Below are positions 31,801 through 41,741 of a DNA stretch of 64,000 nt, in pieces. Made by a program: the position numbers and the translations under genes. The stretch comes from Gibbula magus (taxonomy: Eukaryota > Mollusca > Gastropoda > Trochida > Trochidae): positions 13,039,756-13,103,755 of the forward strand of contig OW388292.1 of assembly GCA_936450465.1 (NCBI GenBank). Direction: 5' to 3'. Below the pieces are notes generated by a model. The model saw nothing but the letters and a program-made list of their open reading frames with translations. It did not search any database and was not told the DNA's origin. Every line of letters begins with the position of its first letter. Within the stretch, counting starts at the first letter, position 1.

Positions 31801-34800
31801 GAAACAGTTACAACTTGCTCTCATGCATGGACTTTCATACATTTATACAATGGTACACATGTACATCAGAGATTGCAATTTAGCAATCCTGAATAGCTGA
31901 GTACGCAATATGTCATGATTACTGCAACGCAATATAATCCATGCTTGCTTTGGACAGATAGGAATATGTAGGAACGGAGGTGAGTCAAGTCGATGTGGTT
32001 TTCAAACATACAAGCGAACCGGATTTGCTTTTGTTTAGATATCACATATGATACTGACAAAGTTTCATATGAATCAAAAAATGTTTTCAAAACATTGTTA
32101 TCCCTGTCATGAAGTAAACGGGAGATAAAGTAAAAGTCTGCAATCTAATTTCTTTCAATACAGCAAAGTGGTGGATTTGACCTGAAAGTGAAAGTGTGAC
32201 ATTATTGCACCGAAAATGCATACATATGATGCTATACATGTAGGTTAACTAATACCTGTTAACTTTTAACCATTTACTTACACTACGTACTGAATTAGAT
32301 GATTAAACGTCAAACAGCAATGCAGCAAAGTGTGATACCCGATTTCCGCTGGGAAAGAAGGACCAACAAGTTAATACAGCAGTTAACATTGTGAACACTA
32401 GCTAGTTAAAATAATGTTTAAATGATACAGTTTTTGGATAAAATGACGAAATGAAACAACGCAACAATAATGAGTGCTATGGTAATTCAAATGAAATTAA
32501 CTGGCATTTGTATGCTGTCTTGAGAGACTACCAACGGCAATAAAACTTTTGATATAGTTCAACGTTGTTGCATTTTTGTTAAAATTCTATCAGATTGTCC
32601 TATTTTCTTGTACGATTATTGTTGTTTCGGACCATGTTTCTATAATTATACAGCTAAATACCGAAACTTTGTTCACCTACATGTGTATTTAGTGCCAAAA
32701 TCATGTAAATTGACGTTCAATGTAACGTCAATAAAGTTACATCATATACAATGACAATGAATCATTATATATACATTAATCATTTGCAAATATAATGATA
32801 TATACAAAACTAATTTGCAAATATATACTGTGATTGTCAAGTCAGTGATGCATGTTTGGCATAATGAATCAGACAGAAGGGGTGACATTTTGAAACTTCA
32901 AATTCATTAATTTTCGAATAAAAGTCTTCATGTTGTTTAAATGAAAACAAATTCATCACGAATACATTGAATAGGTGTAAGAGGAAATATATGATGTATT
33001 TTAGACCCAGTTGATCACTTACTTAATATTTCAAAGAAGAAAATATAAAATGACGTTTTGAAAAGATTGATCCCTGGTCACTTCTAAGAGCTGACAAAAC
33101 TGTAATTGTTTTCTATGAGGTGTCAAAACAGGTTATGTTATGAAACACTCAATTGTCTTTTTTTATGCCAAAAAATTTATCGGTCTTGTTTTCGCGTTGA
33201 TACGATGCTTCAAAGGCATGCCAAATTACATGATATTTGCACATACATACACAAGAAGATGAACAAACTTTTGGTATGCAGCTGTAGATGGCATTGTGAA
33301 GCTATTTCTGTTATCAAGTTTAAATAATTAATTTGTATCTGCATTTCATGTTATGACAACAAATACATACTGTTAATTAAAAGTGTGCTATAAGTTATAT
33401 GTAATCACTTGAAACAATCAGGAACAATATTGGTCACTTTTCTAATTTCTAACCAGATCTCCAAAAACAGGTTACAAAATATGTGTCTAGAGCGCAAAAG
33501 AAACGTCAACAACAAAGACAAAGTTTAGTCCATGAGTTATAAAAAACGGCTGATATTTAATTTGGGAAACTTTATTCATGTTTGAGTTAAAACACGCATT
33601 TTGAAAAATTCATTTGAAACTGAAATGATGACATTATGAAAATCAAGTGAATGATTTAATCCTTCTTTGAAAGAACAATGTAGACCATTCTGTGATAGTA
33701 ATGTATGAGGACACATTAAGTGCATTATGTAATCTGATTGTACCGTTTATTGAATATACAAATAGTACGTAGAGATATATGTTCAACTGTAAAACATGTT
33801 TAAGTTTGTAATGTCCTGAAAATTATCGAGAACCTTTACGGATATGTAGGAATCAGGAAGTCTCGCAGAGATAACATTTTAAAAGGGTAATTATTCAACA
33901 TTTCTACTTCTCACAAACCATGCTATTTGGTGTGTTGATAACGATAGGAAAGATTCCCGAGGCTTTGGAATAGACAGCATAAGAAAAGAAAAGATTGACA
34001 ATGAGGTTGGTCGAAGTAAAGTGTGATTACATGTTCCGGTGTTTGCGGTATGTAATTATTTGGTTTAAATATATAAATAAAATTGATCATCAGAACAATA
34101 TTTCACCTACAGCATGAAATTTAAAAACAAATGACGTCTTCTTTCTCGAATGGCACGCACCCCTGAATATAATGCCATTTTCCTTTCTTGCAACAAGCTA
34201 TTTAAGTTGTTGATAAAACAAACAAATATTTTGAAGCTACGAAACAGCTTAACAATAAGACTCCCTATCAATGCATAATGAAGGAAACCTTTAATGAAAA
34301 ATGCTGCAATGTTTCCGTATATTTTGGGTTGACAATATTGGCAAGAAATCATTGACTTCATTTAATGATTTGATTTTTGCATTTTTTAAATTTGAGTTAT
34401 AAAATAAACTTTGTCATTCTAACAATATAAATTGTTTATAAATATCACCCAAACAACCTTCGACGAGACTGGATAGTTGTAGTTTATGTATGTTTGATCG
34501 CGACCAGTCTGAAGTATGACAGCGGTTGGTTACGATAAACATATATCCAAAACCATATTTTTTAAATGTCTATATGAATGCTATTGCATTTACCGATTGA
34601 GTTATTTAAGCAGCGTTGAAGACACAAAATGGATCTGATATATTTCACTCACGAACATCCTGCAGACACTGTGAACCTTCCCATCCTGTCTCGCACCCGA
34701 AGACACAGAGTCCAGTTGTAGGGTCGCAGCTCGACTGGTTCAGACAATTTCTGGCGTTGCAAGAACCTACACAATTAGGTCCGAATTCTTCCCCCTCGAC

Positions 34801-37800
34801 GCATTCTGTGACAACGACATTTATTTGTGAAAAAGGATAACACAGTTAAGCTTGGATCATAAAATGATTCGATAATTTTGAATTGTTTGTGAATTGTCTG
34901 ACGAGACGTTCCCATCTACCATTTCCTTATGCAACTTGTGGAGCTAGTGAATACAGTGGGGTTTTAACTGCGATTAATCTCCATGCTAAAAATATAAACA
35001 ATAGTTGACATAGGCTGGTAAAATGGATCACCTTTAGTGCAATCTATGGATTTCCATCCTGGTTCACACCCTAGGTCACATGACCCTGTCACGTGATCAC
35101 ATGTGGTGTTATCCATACAGTGTCTGTTAGTACAGTTTTGGGAACAATTCAGTCCATAGGAAGAGCTTGGACACTCTGTTGATAAAAGTAAAGCATTATT
35201 AAACATCGAAGGTGTGTTATTTATAATAATATTTGCAATTGACGTTAGGAGTATGAGTCATTTGAGCAATGTAACTATAGCTTAGTTAGACTTTTTAACT
35301 GTAACAAAATGAAGAAATGATTAAACATGAGATGGGACACTCACATCTTCATACAGAATCATGTAAGGAAAGGAAAAATGACAACATTTTCTAAAGTTAA
35401 TCATGAGGTTGTAATATGATATGCGTTTATGATTATCGAGAGATTGACAGAATATGTGAACATTGTTTGTAAAGTATGCAAAGAGGTTCAAATATCATAA
35501 ACGTTTCCGCAATGCACGACTAGACGTGCCATTTAATAGTTTAAAAAAAGAACAGGAGCTCTGACAAACAATGATTTAGACATGTAATGCAAACATAGAC
35601 GTATTTTATACAACAGCACAATCCAGTGAATTAATATCAAGAATATCAAGAGCATCTGACAAAAAGTACAATATTCAATGATCTAGAATGCTCAGACGGT
35701 CGGGGTATATAGTCCCACTAATATACTGAACAGCAAAATAAACTCCAGTCCACTGTAACAATTTCATAATTACTGATAATGCTGTATTGAGCAAATGTAT
35801 AATATTAGAGCATTCAATTTCTTTCGAAATGTTAATAACGTAGTGAACTTCTGCATAGCATTATCTTGTGCCTTTGTCATTCTCTGGGAAAACAGCCACT
35901 TTCCTGTTTAGATGATGAAGGGCCCAATGTGCTTTTAAATGCAATTGGAATTTGTGCAAACACTCCCGTGAATGATGCAAAACCCCTATCTTTGCTGATT
36001 TTGATTTGACGTTATGACGTCATTTTGAATATCATTCAGAATGGTTCTATAGGTCACATTTTGGTAAAACTTTAAGGTTTTGCATTCGTTTTCGGTACCA
36101 AGGTGTTAAGTAAAATGGTCTCTGTCATATTTATGTTTAATTCAAATGACTTATCAAGCGAACGTGAAACTACAATGTGTCAATGAAAAATGTGATAAAT
36201 ACATATGAATAAAAACAATAGACAGGGAGCAGTTGATATAGAAAATTTGGGTTTGACTCAAAACTATTACTTACCCCGTGCAAAATGGGATGTATGCTTA
36301 CACTCGATGTATGAACTATGAATACCTGTTACACAGTTATCCCCAATCCATCCAGCCAGACACCCAGAGTCACATGTCCCGTTTACTGGATCACAGGAAC
36401 TGGAGGAGTTGCTGCATTGTCGAGCAGCACAGGAGTTGTTGCAGCTGGAACCGTATGTTCCGTTACATTCTATTACGAAAATTCTATTGTCATTAAATTA
36501 AAAATGCAGCAATAAATGAAATACGCAGTTTATGTCCATACTATTTGTGAACATTTTCTAATAAAGCAAAATTCTAAACATTAATAGCTGTTCTCAAATG
36601 CAAAAGAGTATCTATTATCTTTAGTTGACTTACATGTACATGCATCGTTAAGGTTTTCATAATTGCAATTCATGCTTTTGGAGGTCTATGCGTGTAATTT
36701 CCTTCCCTATAAACTGTCAGTGTTCTTATGGTGACCAGGCACGAATATTATTCAAGAAATGTTCCTTTGACGTGGGATATCATGAGCTTATATCCCCGTC
36801 GACTGAAAGCATCTCAGAATGTCAATGTTCAATTACTTACGTTTAAGTCTTAACTTTCTAGTTTACTTAAATCTTCCTACGGTATTTAGGGATTTTCGTT
36901 GGAAACATCCTTACTACTTAATAATGTCCGCGGCTCATGTTTTATCCATAACATATCACACGAAATTATAATCAATACACTATACATTTGATAGCATATG
37001 GTACATGTGTAGACAATGTTGGATTGTAGGATTTCTGCAAAGTGTGCACTTTTATTCCCTTACCTCTATCACATCTCTGCCCCTCCCAGCCAGGTGTGCA
37101 GGTACTGTTACAGATTCCAGTCCATCTGTCACACTCGTCACAGTGACAGTCCACATCACAGTCAACACCGCGGTATCCATCAATACATGCTGAAATGTGC
37201 ATTATGGGAGTATTATTTTTTGAAAGATGTACATCCAAAATATTTAACTAATGTTAAATAAAAGTGTCTAAAGACTGGCGTGGTGTTGGATATACTTGAT
37301 CAATAAAAGTTTCGAAAATTAGAAGCATGTTGAGGTGAAGTTTTCTTTAGTAGTTTATGAAACTAATGGGGATTTCAGATAATAACCCTGGCAACGTTCA
37401 TTCTTAATAAAGTAATTCAAATTATGTTTCTCATATCATTTTCAATTGATAAACGTACGTAAATCAAATAAAATCCCAATGACTGATCTTTCAACTGCCG
37501 AGAGAAAGTATCTGCCGACAGAAATTATCCAGTGCATTTCAAATTGTAGCTCTGTTACTGAAAGTTGTTGACACCAAAGAAAATCTTGTTTTTAGAATCG
37601 ACAATAGTATAATTCGGATTGACAGGTATTTCCTAAGTCCTAAAACATATTAATATGTTAATTGTAATTATAACTTTAACATAATGACAAACCCATTTGA
37701 ATGTCTTTCTTAATAACATATTACCATATATTTCCACCTCGCAAATGTTGAGTGTTTCTGCATGATGATTCTTGATGGTAACGTATCTGGCCGTCTCATT

Positions 37801-39541
37801 ACACGTGAGTCGTGTCGGGTTGTGAGAGATGGTAGACGGGAAGGTGTAGCAGACTCTGGACGGGTCGTTGTCCACGTAGATGGTGGATTTGGCTGTTCTG
37901 CGTAGAACTGGTTAATGATTTGACATACTATTATTATTGATTTTGAGCTGTTTTCTTCTTTGTACTATTCATGAGGATTTACATCATGGTTATTGTTATC
38001 GGTGATGATACTACAACAATACAATTCTCTGAGTATTCTCTTCATTGACATTTCCAGGTGTTATCAGTATTCGCTTCCACCAACAGTGTATATCAGTGTT
38101 TATCATCTTGGGGTAGCTATGAAGATGAACATCAGAAATTACAAAAGGATGCATACTCCCAGTAATTATGGTATAATGATAATGTACAAATTGATAATGG
38201 GTATATATATACCAGGACCTGACTTAGATCATAGAATAGATATAATATCGTTTGTAACCAGTTGACCTTTTACGGAGTGAGAAATGCCGTTAATGTGTAT
38301 TTGAAAACTTTAGAATCTAATGATAATATTCCATTGATATCGTCGTTTTTACCATTCAATAATCTCTTCAAGACTAATCGGCAATTGGAGGCTGACATAA
38401 AATATATACTTCACAGATCAAGAATAGAGAAATATTAATGAAATTCCATTTAGATGTACTGGTAGTGTGAAATTACGTTGGCTTCAATATAGAATTATTA
38501 ATCAAATTCTCCCAGTTGGTAAATATTTATTTAAGATTGGATATAAAGATTCCCCCGTGGGTACAAGATGTAATATATCCACTGCTAACATTGCTCATGT
38601 ATTTTAGAATTGTGAACGTCTTAAATCTCTTTGGAAGGAAGTAAAAAAAGGCGAAAAAAAACTATGTATAACTAAATATAACTCGTATAACTTTTACACA
38701 AGAAAATATTCTACTCGGCTTTCCCTTGAAAGGAAATGATCCATTAAATGCCAAATGTCTTGTCATAAAAGATGCCATTTTCAAATATTACATTACAAAG
38801 AGAGTAGTACCATTTGCATATATCCAGAGAGAGTTAAAAAAATTACTACAAAATAAGTTATTCCAACTGTGACTACAACAAGTTCGTTAAATTCTGGTCC
38901 AGTTGCCATAAGCTGTTTCTTTGACCACTCCAATTCAACTACTCACTAGTATACGTTTTTTCTCTCTTCTCATTGATGTTGAAATAATTGAAATATTGTA
39001 TGATTTGCTGTACAACAACAAAAAGTGGAATATAAAAACAAAAAAACCCAGTGTATATAGTTAATTCTTGTCAATTTGTTCATGAGCCTGTGATTGTTCA
39101 TCTTTCATGTATTACATTGATGTGTTGTCTTTTCTTTCCATCTTCCTTTCATTAGTCTATGTAAAACTCAGACATTTACACATTGATGTCATCCCGAAGT
39201 CAATAACCTATGCGCTTTGGGCCTTTCTATCCAAATGTATTTCGTTAAACAAATGTAAAATGACCCACAGGGCCTTCTGACTAATCATTGTGGTTACTAT
39301 TCACGTCAACACTTTCATAATCGTATGTTATACTCACATCCCTGCCTGAGGTATATTATCATGTTGTACAGTTGATACTCCTGTCCCAGATGCACTGTCC
39401 AGTCAGCTGGTGCTTTAGCGGAGTGGAAGCAGGAGGAGGGAGATTGCAGTCTATCATGGTCACCGTCCACAGCTCCTGGTGGGTACCAATTGCGCAATGT
39501 CCCAGACGTTGTTGATGTGTTCTTGTTGAGAGCAACATTTA
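19802..39541 (-). CDS. Receptor-type tyrosine phosphatase: fucolectin + 4 EGF + TM + D1 + inactive D2 (5'-partial)
   Basis: Exons in coding order: 39541-39338, 37907-37725, 37189-37064, 36469-36326, 35175-35032, 34805-34653, 31797-31665, 31306-31236, 30829-30474, 29909-29822, 29610-29534, 28642-28606, 28309-28209, 27120-26995, 26747-26602, 24997-24862, 24475-24329, (23739-23705), 23104-22988, 22708-22610, 21667-21531, 21223-21091, 19873-19802. Phases agree throughout without the bracketed exon, giving about 975 codons. The signal-peptide exon was not found. Outside the cell the protein carries a fucolectin/F5-8C-like lectin domain and EGF repeats. Inside it has an active PTP domain ([40 protein letters not shown]) that should dephosphorylate phosphotyrosine, and a D2 without the catalytic Cys. 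The ligand is unknown. It lies upstream of the ITAM receptor on the same strand. Confidence 0.85.
20222..21020. repeat. Tandem duplication, period about 427 bp, with TGACCTTGA motifs
   Basis: Two diverged copies of a segment of about 400 bp lie in the last phosphatase intron; for example GATCACTTTTCATTGTG starts at 20255 and again at 20682. Both contain runs of GACCTTGA/TCAAGGTCA-like sequence and the phrase TTTCTCCATAGTTGATATA. It looks like a dispersed genomic repeat duplicated in tandem. A short CGG run (near 21030) follows it. Confidence 0.75.
21091..23739 (-). CDS. D2 pseudophosphatase exons
   Basis: Exons 23104-22988 ([28 protein letters not shown]), 22708-22610, 21667-21531 ([12 protein letters not shown]) and 21223-21091 ([20 protein letters not shown]) align in order with the second half of a PTP D2 domain. 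The P-loop position reads [12 protein letters not shown], with no HCx5R signature, so D2 cannot be catalytic. The N-terminal half of D2 is missing or reduced. A 35-bp candidate exon at 23739-23705 (acceptor CCTGCAG, donor GTACGT, peptide [11 protein letters not shown]) could stand for the usual YINA-region exon, but it needs a phase-1 partner; a 19-bp micro-exon at 24035-24017 would fit and is unproven. Exon 21667-21531 has a second usable acceptor giving another open frame. Confidence 0.6.
21830..22200. repeat. Irregular repeats of a GAGCCGTTATAATAC-like motif
   Basis: About six imperfect copies of a motif like GCTGAGAAGCCGTTATAATAC occur at irregular spacing (near 21836, 21884, 21957, 22028, 22143 and 22183). 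They lie in the intron between D2 exons 22610 and 21667. The origin is unknown. Confidence 0.5.
23141..23594. mobile_element. MITE family A, copy 2
   Basis: The element is bounded by TTAA, with ends TTAAAGGCGCTGCAGCATG and GTGCTACAGCACCTTTAA. It is longer than other copies (454 bp) because of extra internal sequence that includes AATGGCCACTCGAAGGGAAA, a segment also found just outside copy 4 near 50076. It lies 36 bp from a D2 exon of the phosphatase gene, in the intron where the N-terminal half of D2 would be expected. Confidence 0.6.
24329..29909 (-). CDS. D1 catalytic tyrosine phosphatase domain exons
   Basis: Eight exons: 29909-29822 (KNRFKGYYP), 29610-29534 ([16 protein letters not shown]), 28642-28606 ([12 protein letters not shown]), 28309-28209 ([16 protein letters not shown]), 27120-26995 ([16 protein letters not shown]), 26747-26602 ([21 protein letters not shown]), 24997-24862 ([28 protein letters not shown]) and 24475-24329 ([10 protein letters not shown]). 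The pTyr loop, WPD loop (WSD here), HCx5R P-loop and Q-loop are present, so the domain should be active. The catalytic HCS codon for serine is split by the intron that carries the 76-bp array. Confidence 0.85.
24998..26160 (-). repeat. 75-76-bp array of amplified P-loop exon starts with splice acceptors
   Basis: Fifteen tandem units lie beside the true exon. Units are 76 bp (anchors at 25057, 25133 and so on to 25817) and then 75 bp (25892 to 26117). On the minus strand each has a pyrimidine-rich run, an AG acceptor (CACAG, CCCAG, CGCAG or CTCAG), codons for [12 protein letters not shown] or close variants, then an in-frame stop (GAGACTTGA, CTTGATTAA or equivalent) and AATTAATTA spacer. The unit is a copy of the intron end plus the first 40 or so bases of exon 24997-24862. 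Degenerate remnants lie near 26310-26356. Splicing from the HC-encoding exon into any unit would end translation just after the P-loop. Confidence 0.9.
30474..31306 (-). CDS. Juxtamembrane exons of the phosphatase, acidic
   Basis: Exon 31306-31236 encodes a basic stop-transfer run (RRKKKKAMK). Exon 30829-30474 encodes a charged linker with a poly-Glu tract flanked by Asn/Asp and tyrosines in NIYENF and KNYYNL, possible SH2-binding sites if phosphorylated. The Glu tract corresponds to a CTC/CTT-rich stretch on the plus strand (about 30650-30690) and is probably length-variable. Phases 2-to-1 and 1-to-0 agree. Confidence 0.75.
31665..31797 (-). CDS. Transmembrane exon of the phosphatase
   Basis: It encodes a Thr/Asp/Gly-rich stalk and a helix of Ala, Gly, Val and Leu ([20 protein letters not shown]). 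Two acceptors nine bases apart (TTTCCAG and AATAACAG) are both in phase, so two stalk variants differing by three residues are possible. The donor AG/GTCCTC is weak but gives exact phase with the next exon. Confidence 0.7.
31798..34652. other. Phosphatase intron between EGF 4 and TM exon
   Basis: A 2.9-kb intron. It is AT-rich with no exon found. A fragment GCAAAAGAAACGTC at about 33495 resembles the end of a Tc1-type element and may be a solo remnant. Nothing else recognised. Confidence 0.5.
34653..37189 (-). CDS. Four EGF-like exons of the phosphatase ectodomain
   Basis: Exons 37189-37064 ([19 protein letters not shown]), 36469-36326 ([20 protein letters not shown]), 35175-35032 ([15 protein letters not shown]) and 34805-34653 ([14 protein letters not shown]). 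Each is a symmetric phase-1 exon encoding one Cys-rich EGF repeat ending GWxGxxC or similar. The last three are the same 8-Cys type as in the ITAM receptor gene at 5036-5657. The fourth exon runs on into the stalk and ends at a GTGAGT donor. Confidence 0.8.
37725..39541 (-). CDS. Fucolectin/F5-8C-like N-terminal domain (two exons)
   Basis: Exon 39541-39338 starts [14 protein letters not shown] and contains GAVDGD, CFHS and [20 protein letters not shown]. Exon 37907-37725 continues with [16 protein letters not shown] and [10 protein letters not shown]. These are hallmarks of the galactose-binding-like (fucolectin/discoidin) fold, which in other proteins binds fucose or other glycans. The first exon begins in phase 1, so an upstream exon with the signal peptide must exist; none was recognised, and a Tc1 relic starts only about 355 bp upstream. 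Confidence 0.75.
38440..38880 (+). pseudogene. LINE (L1-like) ORF2 C-terminal relic
   Basis: The plus strand encodes [28 protein letters not shown] and, after an in-frame stop, [12 protein letters not shown], then [15 protein letters not shown] and [11 protein letters not shown]. This matches the pattern after the reverse transcriptase in L1-type LINEs (LRWFQYRINHRIL and the C-C-H-C region), here with the cysteines lost and a stop. An A-rich stretch near 39020-39050 may be the tail. It lies antisense in the phosphatase intron between the two lectin exons. Confidence 0.6.
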
Positions 39542-39895
39542 CTGCAATATAGCCATATCAATTTGATTTTACTAAATATTAAGTTCATGTCACGTCTGTA
39601 GTCCAATTGCATAAACGCAGTAATAACCACATGAAAAGGCGAGATAAGTGAAAAGATTTGTGAGACCTGAAACTGTTCCTGTAAACTGCCAGATCATTTA
39701 CAATATAACACCACATGCCGGAACGTTGTAGCAGTTAAAATGTATCTGAGTGTGTAAACCACTTTGCAGAACTCTATATGCATGGATGCAATATGTTTTG
39801 CCACTTTGATGTGCATGTATTTCACGCCGAGAATACTGAAATCCATTTGAAACCCCAAACCCTTAATTTCATGTATTTTCGTTCGTTAACTAAAC

Positions 39896-40920
39896 TGAAC
39901 GCCAAAAGAAATGTTACACCTCTTTGAATTTGAACATCATAAAAAGTTACGTGTTCAGAGGAATTTGCTTTGATGTGTTGTAACACTCCATCAGTTTAGT
40001 GTTTTGTGCTAAAATAGCAGACCTGTTACTTTAATAGTAAATAGGTTATCGCCAGTTCTTCATGGGTCGGGTCAATTGTCCTATTTCCGATCATGCACAA
40101 AAACAACAAAATCATAGAACAATCATTAGTTTAATGACAAATTGTATGTGATCAGTATCTGGTATGTCCGCCGTTGGCATTCAAACATGTCTGAACTCTT
40201 CGTCTCACAGAAAATGTCAGTCGTCTGAAAGCAGGTGGCATCCGCCTCCATTCGGCAATAAGTTGTTGACGTGTGTCTGGTTGGTGTCGACGTTGAAGCA
40301 TCCTTCGATCGATGTAATCCCAGAGGTGCTCGATGGGATTATATCGGGCGATCTGGCAGGCCAAGGCAAAATGTGGACGTTGTTGACGTTGAAGTACTGT
40401 AACGCCACTTTGGCTATATGAGGACGAGCATTGTCCTGTTGAAAAAGGGTGTTTGGACGGCGTTGTGAGAATGGGATGACCTCTGGCAGTAGGACCTTGT
40501 CAATGTACCTCTGCGCCGTCAGACTGCGCCGTCAGATTGCCGTCAATGACAATGAGGTCGGTGGTTGCGTTGCCGCGTATCCCACCCCAGACGCTGCCTC
40601 CACCGAAAGGGATACCTGTACGCAGCAGCGTACCTCCCTCTCATCCCGGCGACGGTAGACCCTCCTTTTTTGTCTGCTATGTGCATCAGGAACCGACTAT
40701 CGTCGGAAGATAACACTCTCTGCCAGTTTTGGTTCTGCCAACGTTGAACATTTCTGGCCCAAGCAACCCTGTTTTGTCGATGTCGGCGCATCAATGATTG
40801 CCCGCATCGGCCGGTATGACCTCAGTCCATGTTGTTGGAGTCTTCTTCTCACCGTCTGGGGACTGATTCGGTGTCCAAGAGCAGTAGAAGCAGTCGTTGT
40901 GGCGGCTTGAAAACACATGC
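39896..40920 (-). pseudogene. Tc1/mariner-type transposase relic
   Basis: Minus-strand fragments in several frames: an HTH part with HRISPQTVRRRLQQHGLRSY (near 40860), RVAWARNVQRW and LSSDDSRF around the first catalytic Asp (near 40700), then SPDIIPS, PIEHLWDYIDRR and the typical C-terminus GGHTRY (near 40155). Frameshifts and altered DDE surroundings make it inactive. A TGAACGCCAAAAGAAATG end at 39896 resembles a Tc1 inverted repeat; the opposite end is not seen. A MITE follows about 55 bp beyond. Confidence 0.8.
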
Positions 40921-40975
40921 TAAACGTGTTTAGTAACTCGTATTAATAGTAATTTATTTTCTACATATTTTGGTT

Positions 40976-41337
40976 TTAAAGGGGCAGTAGCACGTTTTTT
41001 GCAAAATTTATTTTTTCGAATTTCCCATTTATAATGATAGTTTATGTCATTTAAATTAACTTTAGAGGGTAAAACATCTTATTACACAAACCAGTTATCT
41101 GTAGAGGTAAAAACTATGTTGCGTTTAAAGCAAAAAATGCATTGCAGCAATTTTATTGTGAACACAATTTATTATTTTATATTACAAAAATGATTCCCAT
41201 GGCCTTACCGAAACATGTACACTCATTTTAAACTTTATTTTCCAAAGAGAGAAGGATGTTTTACTATTGGTGAAATTATTTTTCAAATACATTTCATCAA
41301 CTTATTTGAGCGAAAAAACGTGCTACTGCCCCTTTAA
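40976..41337. mobile_element. MITE family A, copy 3
   Basis: A complete copy of 362 bp. Left end TTAAAGGGGCAGTAGCACG, right end CGTGCTACTGCCCCTTTAA, a perfect inverted match over at least 19 bp including TTAA. There is no internal ORF. Confidence 0.8.
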
Positions 41338-41654
41338 GTGAAAAGGCTAAAGTAAATAGATATGTATTACAAAATTGAATTAATATCATCAATTAAATTT
41401 TCAAATTTTAAAACATATTTTAATGTTATAGATCCTGAGTGCATCAATGAAAATTAAAAAAAAAAAACAATTTAATAAAACCCAATATATTTGTCAATCA
41501 TTATCACATTTTCTTCTTTTTTACTGGTTATTTAAAAAAAAGGAAGAAGAGGACTCGAGTCTCGAACTCATATACGATTACCTCCCTTCCCAAAAACGGA
41601 AGTCACGTCATACATTAGATGCAAGTGAAAACAAGAAGAACAGATATATCTAAG

Positions 41655-41741
41655 ATGAATTCTCTCGGCGATGTTGTGGATTTACTCAAGGAGAAAGGAT
41701 TCTCCGAGAACATTATCAGTATTGTTAAAGATGAGCATTAA
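41655..41741 (+). other. Short ORF resembling a SAM-domain N-terminus
   Basis: A 28-codon ORF beginning MNSLGDVVDLLKEKGF and ending VKDEH. The helix pattern resembles the first helices of a sterile-alpha-motif domain. Just upstream (about 41597) is CGGAAGTCACGTCA, an ETS-like site beside a CRE-like site, a promoter-like arrangement. No further exon was found. It may be a decayed first exon or a true short start exon with an unrecognised donor. Confidence 0.25.
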
